A DNA stretch of 54,537 bases. Origin: an uncultured Myxococcales bacterium (GTDB lineage: Bacteria; Myxococcota_A; Polyangia; Polyangiales; Polyangiaceae). The stretch spans positions 1 through 54,537 of the forward strand of contig CALFNG010000161.1 in the NCBI GenBank assembly GCA_937902985.1, in the 5' to 3' direction. The notes beneath the pieces were generated by a model. It did no database searches. It saw nothing but the letters and a program-made list of their open reading frames with translations, and was not told where the DNA came from. Position 1 is the stretch's first letter. Each line of letters opens with the position of its first letter. Positions 1 to 9,585 of the stretch are shown in pieces. The position numbers and the translations under genes are program-made.

Positions 1-44
1 AGATGCCTAAGTGACTGGAGTTCAGACGTGTGCTCTTCCGATCT
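1..44 (+). other. Illumina TruSeq-type index adapter (contamination)
   Basis: Bases 11-44 match the standard Illumina read-2/index adapter (GTGACTGGAGTTCAGACGTG followed by TGCTCTTCCGATCT). Bases 1-4 (AGAT) fit the end of the P7 flow-cell sequence, and bases 5-10 (GCCTAA) sit where the six-base index belongs; its reverse complement TTAGGC is a classic TruSeq index. This is library sequence left on the contig end, not genome. Anything translated through it is artificial. Confidence 0.97.
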
Positions 45-45
45 G

Positions 46-204
46 AGCACGATGGACACGCCCGCGAACCGCGCGGCGATGCCAACGGTCGACGCCTCGA
101 CGTGGGTGTCGCTCGAGTCGGCCGCGGGGGTCGTCGCGTTCCTCTTGAGCGATGCCGCCCGCGACATCAGCGGCGCGGCGCTGCCGGTCTACGGGCGCGC
201 CTAG
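46..204 (+). CDS. SDR-family oxidoreductase, C-terminal fragment (5' partial)
   Basis: After the adapter an open frame of 52 codons runs to a TAG at 202-204. Its end ([20 protein letters not shown], then YGRA) is the classic C-terminal signature of short-chain dehydrogenases, where a VAFLxSD-aa-xxItGxxLPVdGG element closes the Rossmann fold. The cofactor-binding and catalytic parts are missing because the contig starts here. The substrate cannot be told. The gene runs in the same direction as purB, about 100 bases downstream. Confidence 0.75.
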   Translation, partial: STMDTPANRAAMPTVDASTWVSLESAAGVVAFLLSDAARDISGAALPVYGRA

Positions 205-308
205 CGCTCGTCCCGCGCTTGCCTGGCGCTCGACCGCGGGCCCGGCACACTCGACCACGGCGCCGGTCGAGGCGTGTCGCTGCACGCAACCTGTGGTACG
301 GCCCCGGC

Positions 309-1613
309 GTGATCCCTCGCTACACCCCCGCCGACTTCGCCGAGCTCTGGTCCCCTGCGCGCCGCTTCGCGGTCTGGCTCGAGGTCGAGCTGGCCGCGTG
401 CGACGCCATGGAAGAGGCCGACCTCGTCCCGCGCGGCACGGCGGCCTCGATCCGCGCCAAGAAGATCGCCCTCGACCCCGCGCGCATCGACGAGATCGAA
501 CGGACGACGAAGCACGACGTCATCGCCTTTCTGACGCACGTCGAAGAGCTCGCGGGCATCGAGGCGCGCTGGCTCCATCGTGGGATGACCTCGAGCGACG
601 TGCTCGACACGTCCCTCGCGATTCTCATGCGCGACGCGGCCGACAAGCTGATCGTGCGGTGCGAGAAGGTCCTCGCCGCGTTGAGCACCCGCGCGCGAGA
701 GCACGCGAAGACGCCGATGATCGGGCGCAGCCACGGAATCTTCGCCGAACCCGTCACCTTCGGTCTCGCGCTCGCCGGGCATCACGCCGAGATCACGCGC
801 GGGCGCGGGCGACTCGAGGCCGCGAGACGCGAGATCGCGGTCGGAAAGATCGCAGGCGCCGTCGGAACGTACGCGCACCTCTCGCCCGCCATCGAGAAGC
901 GAGCGCTCACGGCGCTCGGACTCGGGGCGGAGACGGTGGCGACGCAGGTGGTCGCGCGCGACCGCCACGCGGCGTACTTCGCGGCGCTGGCGCTGGTCGC
1001 CGCGGCGATCGAGCGGCTCGCGACGAACGTGCGCCACTGGCAGCGAAGCGAGGTGGGCGAGGCCGAAGAGGCGTTCACGCTCGGGCAGAAGGGCTCGAGC
1101 GCCATGCCTCACAAGCGAAACCCCATCTTGAGCGAGAACCTCTGCGGCCTGGCCCGCATCGTTCGCGCCGCCGTCGCGCCCGCGCTCGAAGACGTGGCCC
1201 TCTGGCACGAGCGCGACATCTCGCACTCGTCCGTCGAACGGATGATCGGACCCGACGCGACGGCGACGCTCGCCTTCATGCTGGACCGCACCGCCTCGCT
1301 CATCTCGGGGCTCGTCGTGTACCCCGAGAACGCGAAGAAGAACCTCGATCGCGCCGCGGAGCTCTACTTCAGCGAGGCGATCCTCCTGGCTCTCGTGGAG
1401 GCGGGCATGCCGCGGCAAGAGGCGTACGTGCTCGTGCAGCGGAACGCGATGCGCGCTTGGTACGGAGAGGCGCGCTTCCGCGATCTGCTCGCCGCCGACG
1501 CCGACGTGACGGCGAAGCTCACCACGGCGCGGATCGCGAAGCTATTCGATCTCGATCACGCGCTGGCCCACGTCCCGGCTATCCTCGACCGGGCGCTCGG
1601 CGGCGAATCCTGA
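309..1613 (+). CDS. purB: Adenylosuccinate lyase
   Basis: A 434-residue protein of normal length for bacterial PurB, a cytoplasmic homotetramer that acts twice in purine synthesis (SAICAR to AICAR plus fumarate, and adenylosuccinate to AMP plus fumarate). The fumarase/aspartase superfamily signature [10 protein letters not shown] lies at residues 263-272, on the mobile loop that carries the catalytic serine. The N-terminus ([14 protein letters not shown]) resembles the MIxRYT start of PurB proteins. I therefore place the start at the GTG at 309, although the frame is open further upstream. The 3' end overlaps the convergent glycosyltransferase gene by 72 bases. Confidence 0.95.
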   Translation: MIPRYTPADFAELWSPARRFAVWLEVELAACDAMEEADLVPRGTAASIRAKKIALDPARIDEIERTTKHDVIAFLTHVEELAGIEARWLHRGMTSSDVLDTSLAILMRDAADKLIVRCEKVLAALSTRAREHAKTPMIGRSHGIFAEPVTFGLALAGHHAEITRGRGRLEAARREIAVGKIAGAVGTYAHLSPAIEKRALTALGLGAETVATQVVARDRHAAYFAALALVAAAIERLATNVRHWQRSEVGEAEEAFTLGQKGSSAMPHKRNPILSENLCGLARIVRAAVAPALEDVALWHERDISHSSVERMIGPDATATLAFMLDRTASLISGLVVYPENAKKNLDRAAELYFSEAILLALVEAGMPRQEAYVLVQRNAMRAWYGEARFRDLLAADADVTAKLTTARIAKLFDLDHALAHVPAILDRALGGES

Positions 1614-2321
1614 GAAGCGCCGCGCGGCCGCGCGCACGATGAGCCCGGCGACGATGGGCACGTGCCGGAGCTTGAGGCGGCTGACCTCGTCGGCATAGAC
1701 CGCACGAACGGGGACCTCGGCGATCCGCAGGCCCCGGACGGCGAGCTGGGAGAGGATGTCGTTGGGGTACCCGTAGCGAGGCCAGAGGGCGTCGAGATCG
1801 AGCCGTGCGCACGCGTCGCGCGCGATGGCGGTGTACCCGCACTGGCTGTCGCCAATGGGCCGCCCGATGGCGCGCGCGGTGGCCCACGAGAAGACCAGGC
1901 CGCCGAGGCGCCGTCCGAGGGGCATGGTTCGCGCGGCGCCCGGCCCGCCAAAGCGATCGCCTTTGACGTAGTCGGCGTGGCCGGTCGCAACGGGGTCCAC
2001 GAGTCGCGGCAAGTCGACGGGATCCATCTGCCCGTCGCCGGCCATGACGACGAACGCGTCGCGCGGCGAACCCCCTTCGGCGAGCGCCCTGAAGTACCCC
2101 GTGGCGATCGCCGCGCCCACGCCGCGGTTGCGCGCGTGCTGTGCGATCTCGACGCGCGCGTCCCCCACGTCGCGTGCGGCGTCGGCCGTCCCGTCGGTGC
2201 TGGCGTCGTCGACGACGACGATCGCGTCTACCCAGGTCGGCATCCCTCGCACGACGCGCGCGATCCGCGGGGCCTCGTCCCACGCCGGAACCACCACGAG
2301 CACGCGGACGCCGGACCTCAT
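1542..2321 (-). CDS. Family 2 glycosyltransferase (dolichyl-phosphate mannosyltransferase-like)
   Basis: A 259-residue GT-A glycosyltransferase. The N-terminus reads [18 protein letters not shown], followed by the nucleotide-binding [11 protein letters not shown] and the acidic pair in [10 protein letters not shown]. This pattern is usual for the DPM1/polyprenyl-phosphate glycosyltransferase group, which moves a sugar from a nucleotide sugar to a lipid phosphate at the inner face of the membrane. No membrane helices follow the catalytic domain, as in soluble DPM1-type enzymes. Sugar and acceptor are unknown. The last 24 codons lie antisense to the end of purB. The start at 2321 immediately precedes the hydrophobic first beta strand. 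Confidence 0.85.
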   Translation of the reverse strand: MRSGVRVLVVVPAWDEAPRIARVVRGMPTWVDAIVVVDDASTDGTADAARDVGDARVEIAQHARNRGVGAAIATGYFRALAEGGSPRDAFVVMAGDGQMDPVDLPRLVDPVATGHADYVKGDRFGGPGAARTMPLGRRLGGLVFSWATARAIGRPIGDSQCGYTAIARDACARLDLDALWPRYGYPNDILSQLAVRGLRIAEVPVRAVYADEVSRLKLRHVPIVAGLIVRAAARRFSGFAAERPVEDSRDVGQRVIEIE

Positions 2322-2361
2322 GCTCCCGATCTAGTCCAGTCTCGCGTGCTATGGCAGGCGC

Positions 2362-2961
2362 GTGCGCCGCTGGCCGATCCTCGTCGCCGTCGCCCTCGTC
2401 GGGTGCCTCGTGGCCGCGGGCGAGCACCTGATCAATCGGCGCCCGTTCCCGGCCGATACGACCCCCGAAGGCGCGTACCTGCGCCTCGTGCTGGCCGTGA
2501 GCGAGCACCGCGTACGAGACGCGTTCCCCTATCTCGAGACCGAAGCGCAGTGGGCGTCGTACACGATTCGCGACCAGCGCAAGGAGGCGTGCGAGCGAGT
2601 CCGCGCGAGTTATCCCTCGGATGAGCGGCAAAGGCTGCTCGCCGGGTGGATCGAGGAAGCGGGCGCCCACGACGGGGCCGACGTATTCGCCCTCCTCGCC
2701 CAGCAGCGGGGGTGGATCGCTCGCCTCGAGCGCGATCTCTCGGGCGCCGCGGGCGCCGAGATCCAGGGGGAGCGAGCGACGGTGATCACGGGGCGCGGGA
2801 CCCGCTACGCATTTCGCCGGCGTGAGAACGGGATCTGGGGCCTGACGACGTTCACCGCAGAACTCGCCGCGGAAGCCGAGCGGGCCGCCCGCGACCTCGA
2901 GGTCGTCGAGCGAGCCGCAAAGGACTACGACGGCGCGCGAAGGCCGGACGCCGGCCTCTAG
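2362..2961 (+). CDS. Hypothetical membrane-anchored or lipoprotein
   Basis: A 199-residue protein from a GTG start, divergent from the glycosyltransferase gene by 40 bases. The N-terminus (RRWPILVAVALVGCLVAAG) is either a lipoprotein signal with LVGC as lipobox (Cys15) or a single membrane anchor. The rest is a charged, probably helical and beta periplasmic domain with the segment TTPEGAYLRLVLAVSEHRV near residue 35, reminiscent of small periplasmic proteins of the NTF2-like/DUF4878 type. I cannot assign a family with confidence. Codon use matches the neighbours, so it is likely a real gene. Confidence 0.65.
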   Translation: MRRWPILVAVALVGCLVAAGEHLINRRPFPADTTPEGAYLRLVLAVSEHRVRDAFPYLETEAQWASYTIRDQRKEACERVRASYPSDERQRLLAGWIEEAGAHDGADVFALLAQQRGWIARLERDLSGAAGAEIQGERATVITGRGTRYAFRRRENGIWGLTTFTAELAAEAERAARDLEVVERAAKDYDGARRPDAGL

Positions 2962-2976
2962 GAGCGCTCTTCGCGG

Positions 2977-3411
2977 CTATTCGGCGGCCTGGGCGGCCTT
3001 CGAGCGGAGGTCGATCCACGAGCGACCGGCGGGCGCTCCGTCTTCGCGCGGGAGCGCGAGCTGGAGCCAGCCCTTCTCGAGCACCTGGCCGAAGGGGCTG
3101 CGCGCGCCGTCCCACCCGGCGCGCTGATCCACGACGTTGGTGAAGCCCGCGGCGACCAGCGCCTGGGCGGCCTTCAGGCTCCGCACGCCGCCCTTGCAGC
3201 CGAGGATGATTTTAGCGTCGTCGGCGAAGGCCGCCTTCATCGCGCGGATGAAGTCGGGGTTGTTGCCGTTCCGGAGCTGCCACGGCACGTTCTGCGAGCC
3301 GGCCGGGTGACCGGCCTCGAACTCTTCGACGGTCCGCACGTCGACGTACGTCCACCCGTCCGAAAGCCTGGCGCTCGCGTCTGCAGAGGAGATTCGCTCG
3401 ATGTCGCTCAT
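2977..3411 (-). CDS. Rhodanese-like sulfurtransferase
   Basis: A single-domain rhodanese of 144 residues. The active-site loop CKGGVR starts at Cys72 and matches the six-residue CxxGxR loop that holds the persulfide; the CH2A-like element YVDVRTVEEFEAGHPAGSQN lies near residues 22-41. Such proteins transfer sulfur from thiosulfate or protein persulfides in the cytoplasm, and the physiological acceptor is not evident here. The ATG at 3411 is chosen because it directly precedes the domain. On the gene's strand a TATAGT-like -10 box lies about 15 bases upstream of the ATG, so the transcript may be nearly leaderless (weak evidence). Confidence 0.88.
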   Translation of the reverse strand: MSDIERISSADASARLSDGWTYVDVRTVEEFEAGHPAGSQNVPWQLRNGNNPDFIRAMKAAFADDAKIILGCKGGVRSLKAAQALVAAGFTNVVDQRAGWDGARSPFGQVLEKGWLQLALPREDGAPAGRSWIDLRSKAAQAAE

Positions 3412-3499
3412 GGCGGTACGTCTACTATAACGGACAACGCGCGCTCGTCGAGGGGGAAAGGAGCGAATTCTTGCCTGCGCTCGGGTTGACGAGGTCGCC

Positions 3500-6061
3500 T
3501 CAGCGGCACACCGGATGCGCGGCGAGCGCCTCCTCCGCCGCAGCCCGAGCGTAAGGCGGCGCCGAAGCAGCCAGAAGAGGCGACAGACGAGCGCGCAGGT
3601 CGCGGGGCTGGAGCGCCGCCAGCCCGAGGAGGGCCCCGTAGCCGATCTGCCGCGCGTCTTCTTCGGCGGTGGGGCTCGCGAGAGCGCGCGCATACGCCGT
3701 CAACCGCTCGATCGTGTCGCGATCGTCGTCGCACACGCCCCCGAGCGCGCGCGCCGCGGCTGCGCGCACGGTCGGCTCTTCGCCGGGGTCGTCGAGGCGA
3801 TCGTTGATGGGGCCGCGCCACGACGAGGCCCGTCGCTTCGCGAGCGCGGCGAGGGCCCCTTCGCGGACGCGCACGGACCCGTCGCGAAGGGCCGCCCCCA
3901 GCGCGGCGTCGGTCTCCCTCGACGGCGGCGCGTTCACCAGCAGCGCGATGCCCTGGGCCTTCACGAACCACCACTCGTCTTGCCGGAGACGCCCGTCCTT
4001 CGCGAGGGCATCGACGGCGGCGCGAACGGCGTCGGCGGACGCCGTGCTCGAGAGCGCGCCGAGGGCAGCTTCGCGCACGCGCGGCTCCGGATCGCGGGCA
4101 GCCGCCACCAGCGGAGCGAGCGCCTCGGGCAGCCCTCGCCCGAGGCCCGCCGCACGAGCGCGAACCGGCCAGTCGGGGTCGCGTGCGATGGCGTCGGCGA
4201 TGCGCGCGGCCGCGGCTCGGTCGCCAGCGCGCGCCAGCTCGCCGAGCGGCCCGAGCACGAGGTAGCGCAGTCGCATGGGTGGCGCACCGGTCAAGAGCTC
4301 GGTGACCGTCGCCTCGCTCTCGGCGGGCGCTTCGGCCACGCGATCGCCGGCGGAGCGCAGGAGCTCGAGACGCCCGGCCGCGCTGAGCTTCGGGTCGCCG
4401 AGGAGCGCCGCGAGGGGGCCAGGCGGCGCCGTGACCAGCGCGTGGGCGAACGAGTCGCGAAGGATCGCGCGTGTATCATGGTCGTCTTCTCCCGTGGACG
4501 CGAGAGCGTCCGCGAGGGGCGCGAGGGCCAGCGTGGGCGCGATCGACGCCAGCACCGGCGCCAGGCACGCGCGAGACCCGGCGTCGTCTCGAAGCCGCTG
4601 CGCCAGCGCCGGGGCGCCGCCCCTGCAGCGTTCGAGCTTCTCGCGCGCCTTGCGAGGCGCCTGCCCCTCGGGCTCGCAGAGCCCACGGGCGAGGAGAGGC
4701 GCGGATTCTTCGCACTTCTCGTGGCTCGTTGCGACGTCGATGGCCAGGGCCCGTCCGCGAGGGTCGAGGCCGTCGTACGCGTTCGTCACGGCAGCGAGCG
4801 CCCCCTCCCCCGCGCGCTCGAGGAGCTGCGCGGCAGCGACCCCGCGCTCGCTCGAGAGTCGCTTGGCCACGTCGTCGAGGGTGGCGCCGGGCGCGTCGAA
4901 CTCGCTGTAGGCCCGGAGCTCGGCGACGCCGACGTCCGGGTGCGCGAGACCTCTCGTGAACGCGCCGTCGAGCACGAGCGCCATACACGAAGTCTCGAGC
5001 GGCTTCGGGAAGACGACCTCGTACGTCGAGCCGGCCTTCAGCCACCCGTCGGTGGGCAGCGTCACCTCGACCACGCCCGTCGTCGTCACCAGATAGAACG
5101 TCTTGGGTCCGGCGCGGTTCGCCGTCTTCGCATCGGCCGCGCCGCTGGCGGCGTCGGGCGGAGACACGATCACGTCGACGCGGGTGATGGGCACGCCCCT
5201 CGGGGCCGACATCACGACGAACTCGCCCTGCCCGACGCCGGGTCGCGCCTCGCGCCAGATCGTGGCCGGGTCGCCGTCGGTGAGCTCGGCGCCTCGAGAC
5301 CCGACGACGCTCGAACCTCGCGCGACGAGCAGGCGCGCGAGCGGCGCGTCGGTCGCCGCGGTCTTGGCCGTCACGACGGTCGCGGTGACCGCCTCGGCGC
5401 TCGCCTGCTGCTCGGCGCTCAGCCGCTGCGCGGTCGCCGGCCGGAGCTCGAGCGAGCCCGGATAGAGCGCGAGTGGATCGAGCAAGGTCGCGGACTGGCC
5501 GCAGATTCCCAGGTCTTCGCGCGTGTCACCGACCAGGATGAAGCTCGTGGCGCCGTTGGGGACGACGCGGATCGCCTTGCCGGTTCGCTCGCCGGGGTCG
5601 CCGGCGGTCGGCCCCGTCATGCCCGCGAAGATCGGGTCTCTGCGGCCTGGCGCGAAGATGCCCTCCCAGGCGGGGCCGTTCTCGCCATCGGCATCGCGCG
5701 TCGGCACGCGAACGTGAACGACCTGCTTGCCCTCGCCGATGGCGACGACCTCGACCACGACTTGGCTCTCGGGCGGAAGCGCGCCGCGCTGGATCGGAAC
5801 CGGCGATTCGACGCCGTTCGCGTTCACCACGCCCCGCGCGAGGTCGACCTTGAGGTCGAGCGCTGGCAGGCCGCCGCCGGCAGGCACCGAGGCGGAGACC
5901 TGCGCGGGCGCCGGAGCAGGGGCGGTCGCGGCCGACGCGGTCGCGGCCGCCGGCCCCGCAGGCGATCCCGGCGGCGGCGACGCGAGGAGAGGCGCCTCGA
6001 GAAGAGAAGGGGCTGCGAAGAGGAGCGCGACGGCGAACGCGACCGACCTGGCGTGGGGCAT
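3500..6061 (-). CDS. Secreted HEAT-repeat protein with discoidin-like N-terminal domain
   Basis: An 853-residue exported protein. Residues 1-30 form a signal peptide (hydrophobic run AFAVALLFAAPSL) followed by a Pro/Ala/Ser-rich stretch. Around residues 250-400, an element with ELTDGDPATIWREA resembles the ligand loop of discoidin/F5-8-type-C carbohydrate-binding domains. From about residue 410 to the end the sequence is a run of roughly 30-residue helical repeats (ARAAGLGRGLPEALAPLV, VREAALGALSS, VREGALAALAKR), typical of HEAT repeats. No catalytic motif is visible. A periplasmic or surface binding/scaffold role is inference. The start at 6061 is preferred over an upstream ATG because it begins directly before the signal peptide. 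Confidence 0.8.
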   Translation of the reverse strand: MPHARSVAFAVALLFAAPSLLEAPLLASPPPGSPAGPAAATASAATAPAPAPAQVSASVPAGGGLPALDLKVDLARGVVNANGVESPVPIQRGALPPESQVVVEVVAIGEGKQVVHVRVPTRDADGENGPAWEGIFAPGRRDPIFAGMTGPTAGDPGERTGKAIRVVPNGATSFILVGDTREDLGICGQSATLLDPLALYPGSLELRPATAQRLSAEQQASAEAVTATVVTAKTAATDAPLARLLVARGSSVVGSRGAELTDGDPATIWREARPGVGQGEFVVMSAPRGVPITRVDVIVSPPDAASGAADAKTANRAGPKTFYLVTTTGVVEVTLPTDGWLKAGSTYEVVFPKPLETSCMALVLDGAFTRGLAHPDVGVAELRAYSEFDAPGATLDDVAKRLSSERGVAAAQLLERAGEGALAAVTNAYDGLDPRGRALAIDVATSHEKCEESAPLLARGLCEPEGQAPRKAREKLERCRGGAPALAQRLRDDAGSRACLAPVLASIAPTLALAPLADALASTGEDDHDTRAILRDSFAHALVTAPPGPLAALLGDPKLSAAGRLELLRSAGDRVAEAPAESEATVTELLTGAPPMRLRYLVLGPLGELARAGDRAAAARIADAIARDPDWPVRARAAGLGRGLPEALAPLVAAARDPEPRVREAALGALSSTASADAVRAAVDALAKDGRLRQDEWWFVKAQGIALLVNAPPSRETDAALGAALRDGSVRVREGALAALAKRRASSWRGPINDRLDDPGEEPTVRAAAARALGGVCDDDRDTIERLTAYARALASPTAEEDARQIGYGALLGLAALQPRDLRARLSPLLAASAPPYARAAAEEALAAHPVCR

Positions 6062-6123
6062 ACGCCTAGACCTATACGCCCGGTGCTCCTTTCTTGCCCG
6101 CATCCGCTCGGTCGTGCCATTCG

Positions 6124-7488
6124 ATGGGGCCGATGCGTGCCTCGATGCGTGGCCGGCCCGTTCTCGCGAGCCTCGTGGGCCTGGCGGCCGCCTCGCTGCT
6201 GACCGCCGGATTGTGGTCTGCGAGCCGCGGCTGGCACCGCCACGCCGACGGGCCGGCGGCCGCGGCGAGCGGTGCCCCCGCGATCTTGCAGGTCGACCCG
6301 GTCGGTCATGGCGACGCGCACGACGAAGCTCAGGCGACGCGCGCCCCGCTCGCGCCGCTCGCCGGGCTCGATCTGTCGCGCATCACGGCGGACGCCACCG
6401 GTTCGCTCGCCCCCGCGAGCGCGGGCTCTGCCCGACTGACGCTCGACACCGACCTGCAGCGAACCGCGCTCGGGCTGATGAGCGCGCACCACTTGCCCGA
6501 GGGCGCTTTGGTCGTGATGGACGTCGCCACCGGTCACTTGCTCGTGTACGCGAGCCACGTCGACGGCGGACCTTCGCGCGATCTCTGCGCCGAGGCGACG
6601 GCCCCGAGCGCGAGCGTCTTCAAGATCGTGACCGCCGCGGCGCTCATCGAGGATGCGCACCTCGCTCCCGACACGCCGCAGTGTTACTCGGGCGGCGAGT
6701 CGCGTATCAATTCGATCGACCTGATCGACGATCCGCGGCGCGACCGCTGGTGCACGACGCTCGCGGGCGCGATGGGTCGCAGCATCAACACGGTCTTCGC
6801 GCGGCTCGCGAGCGAGCACCTCGAGCCCCTGCAGCTCGAAGCCATGGCCCGCCGGCTAGGCTACGGTCAGGGGGTCCCGTTCGACGTGCCCGTGCAGGCG
6901 AGCGCGCTGCACGTTCCGACCGAACCGCTCGAGTTCGCGCGAACGGCGGCGGGGTTCTGGAACACCACGCTCTCGCCCATGCAGGCCGCGGAGCTGAGCG
7001 CCATCGTTGCCCGCGGCGGCGACGCCGTGCGCCCGAGCATCGTCGAGAAGGTCGTGTCGACCGCGGGAGCCGTCGTCTGGACCGCGCCCGACGAGCCCGC
7101 GACCCACCGCGCGCTGGCGCGCGAGACGGCCGATCAGCTGGCGGCGATGATGGCCCACACCGTCAGCGAAGGCACGAGCTGGCACGCGTTTCACGATCTC
7201 CGCGGCGCGACGTTCCTGCCCAAGATCGAGGTCGCGGGCAAGACGGGCACGCTGACCGACGCCGAGACGCATCGCTACTACACGTGGTTCACCGGGTTCG
7301 CGCCGATGCACCCGGGGCCGTCGGAGCGGCAAGTGGCGGTCGCGGCGCTGGTCGTCAACGGCCCGACCTGGCAGGTCAAAGCGAACGTCGTCGCTCGCGA
7401 GATGCTCCGCGCCTACTTTGCGGCCCAGGGGGCCGAGGGCGTCACCAAGCCGAGCCTTGCGTCCATCGCTCGTCGCCGGCCGCACTGA
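6124..7488 (+). CDS. Penicillin-binding protein, transpeptidase domain
   Basis: A 454-residue membrane-anchored transpeptidase. The three active-site motifs are present in order with normal spacing: SVFK (Ser164), SIN (from Ser220) and KTGT (from Lys373). The N-terminus carries one membrane helix (ASLVGLAAASLLTAGLW), then a short linker before the catalytic domain. It lacks both a glycosyltransferase domain and the long dimerisation domain of FtsI/PBP2, so it is closer to compact PbpA-like enzymes. It should cross-link peptidoglycan peptides in the periplasm. Several in-frame ATGs (6094, 6124, 6133) are possible starts. It is divergent from the HEAT-repeat gene, sharing a short intergenic region. 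Confidence 0.87.
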   Translation: MGPMRASMRGRPVLASLVGLAAASLLTAGLWSASRGWHRHADGPAAAASGAPAILQVDPVGHGDAHDEAQATRAPLAPLAGLDLSRITADATGSLAPASAGSARLTLDTDLQRTALGLMSAHHLPEGALVVMDVATGHLLVYASHVDGGPSRDLCAEATAPSASVFKIVTAAALIEDAHLAPDTPQCYSGGESRINSIDLIDDPRRDRWCTTLAGAMGRSINTVFARLASEHLEPLQLEAMARRLGYGQGVPFDVPVQASALHVPTEPLEFARTAAGFWNTTLSPMQAAELSAIVARGGDAVRPSIVEKVVSTAGAVVWTAPDEPATHRALARETADQLAAMMAHTVSEGTSWHAFHDLRGATFLPKIEVAGKTGTLTDAETHRYYTWFTGFAPMHPGPSERQVAVAALVVNGPTWQVKANVVAREMLRAYFAAQGAEGVTKPSLASIARRRPH

Positions 7489-7516
7489 CGGTCGAGCGCC
7501 GCCGGCGCCGGTTCGC

Positions 7517-8326
7517 TCAGTCCGCGGTGACGTCGCGCATCAACACGAAGACGAGGCCCTCGCCGTCGGGAACGCAGACGACGGCGTCGCCCTTGGCGCG
7601 GTCGAGAACGAACGCCGCGATCGCCCAGGCAGTGAGCTCGTCGGTCGGGAAGACCGGCGTCGACAGCTCCCAGAGATCGCGCTCCTCGATGGCGTCGACG
7701 AGGGCGGCCGACGGGCGGCGCACGGCCTCGGGGGCGTGGGGGTTCGAGCTGCCCCAGCCCCATGTCCGCGCTCGAGGGGCGTACGTGCCGAGCAGCGTGG
7801 CCCGCGCGCGCATCGGAGCGCGGCCGGAGACCAGCCACGCTGCCTTCTCGGCTCCGAGATCGATGCCCATTCGATCGCTGGCGGGGCGGCCGAAGCGCTC
7901 GTGGAACGCGTCGTTCTTCGCGCGGAGCGTCGCCACGAGCTCGTCGCGCTCCCGATCGAGCGCGACGCTGGGCGCCCGCACGAGCGACGGTAGCCAGCCG
8001 AAGCGCTCGTCGGGCATGCGAACGAACGTGCCGCCGCGCACGTCGTCGAGGTCGAGCTCGTCGAGCGCGCAGAGCGCCTCGACGGCCTTCGCGAGGACCG
8101 GGAGGACGCCGCGCACGCGCTCGCCGCCGAAGGTCTCGTCGACCCGGGCTTCGTCGCCGAAGAGCTCGTCGACGTCGATGCCGGAGACGACGGGGGCTCC
8201 GTCGGGTCCGCGAACGACCTCGACGAGCACGCGCCCCCACTCGCCGGCAGCCAGCTCTTCGCGCAGGATCGCGCCGACGTCGTCGAGGATCTCCCGGCGC
8301 ATCGCGCGCACTTCGGCTTCGTCCAT
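7517..8326 (-). CDS. DUF6882-like hypothetical protein
   Basis: A 269-residue soluble protein without signal peptide. The central stretch LLGTYAPRARTWGWGSSNPH resembles the TWxWxWxNPH element of DUF6882-type proteins, followed by a segment rich in aromatic and acidic residues. The N-terminal third is acidic and helical. The function of this family is not known to me. The gene starts 6 bases after the stop of the SDR gene at 8333, so the two are probably co-transcribed. Family assignment rests on one motif and is tentative; that it is a real gene is more certain. Confidence 0.7.
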   Translation of the reverse strand: MDEAEVRAMRREILDDVGAILREELAAGEWGRVLVEVVRGPDGAPVVSGIDVDELFGDEARVDETFGGERVRGVLPVLAKAVEALCALDELDLDDVRGGTFVRMPDERFGWLPSLVRAPSVALDRERDELVATLRAKNDAFHERFGRPASDRMGIDLGAEKAAWLVSGRAPMRARATLLGTYAPRARTWGWGSSNPHAPEAVRRPSAALVDAIEERDLWELSTPVFPTDELTAWAIAAFVLDRAKGDAVVCVPDGEGLVFVLMRDVTAD

Positions 8327-8332
8327 CGCCGA

Positions 8333-9154
<822 letters not shown>

Positions 9155-9236
9155 GGGGGCTGGCAGTCTAGACCGGCCGCGGCAGGCGCACCCTCCCGCT
9201 TTGCCTCGTTTGCCCCCGTTTGCGATCAGGCGACTC

Positions 9237-9458
9237 TCAAGCTGCCGCGCGTCGCCGTTCGTGGAGGAGGATGTCGCGGAGGGCGTCGGCGAAGGCGCGC
9301 TCGAAGTCGCCTTCCAGAGCCGGCGTCGGCGGGGGCACCGCGCCCCGCGATTGAAGCTCCCGGCGTTGCCCTCGTTCGCCTCGCGCGCCTCGCGCCCCTC
9401 GCGCTGCTCCGTCGCCGCCGGTCCTGACCTCTCCCCGGTCGTTTCCCATGCGCGACAT
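9237..9458 (-). CDS. Small hypothetical protein
   Basis: A 73-codon frame in the otherwise empty 430-base gap between the SDR gene and mfd. An ATG at 9458 is preceded, on the gene's strand, by GGAG about 8 bases upstream, a good ribosome binding site. The product is Gly/Arg-rich at first and ends in a plausible amphipathic helix (FERAFADALRDILLHERRR). No family is recognised. The rest of the gap holds nothing I can call. High GC makes open frames cheap, so this could be chance. Confidence 0.4.
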   Translation of the reverse strand: MSRMGNDRGEVRTGGDGAARGARGARGERGQRRELQSRGAVPPPTPALEGDFERAFADALRDILLHERRRAAA

Positions 9459-9585
9459 GATGACCGCTCCGCGGACTAGAGACCATGCTAACTGCATGGG
9501 GCCGCTCGATATTGTGCGCGAAAGTCAGACCCGCACCGGCATAGCCCGCGAAATGGGGGGTTTCCGTGGATTCCTCTCGCGCCTG

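Noticed and set aside
3515-6202. Long open frame (895 codons) on the plus strand antisense to the HEAT-repeat gene
   Set aside because: Arg/Gly/Ala-rich, no recognisable domain, and mirrors the reading frame of the real minus-strand gene; typical for GC-rich DNA.
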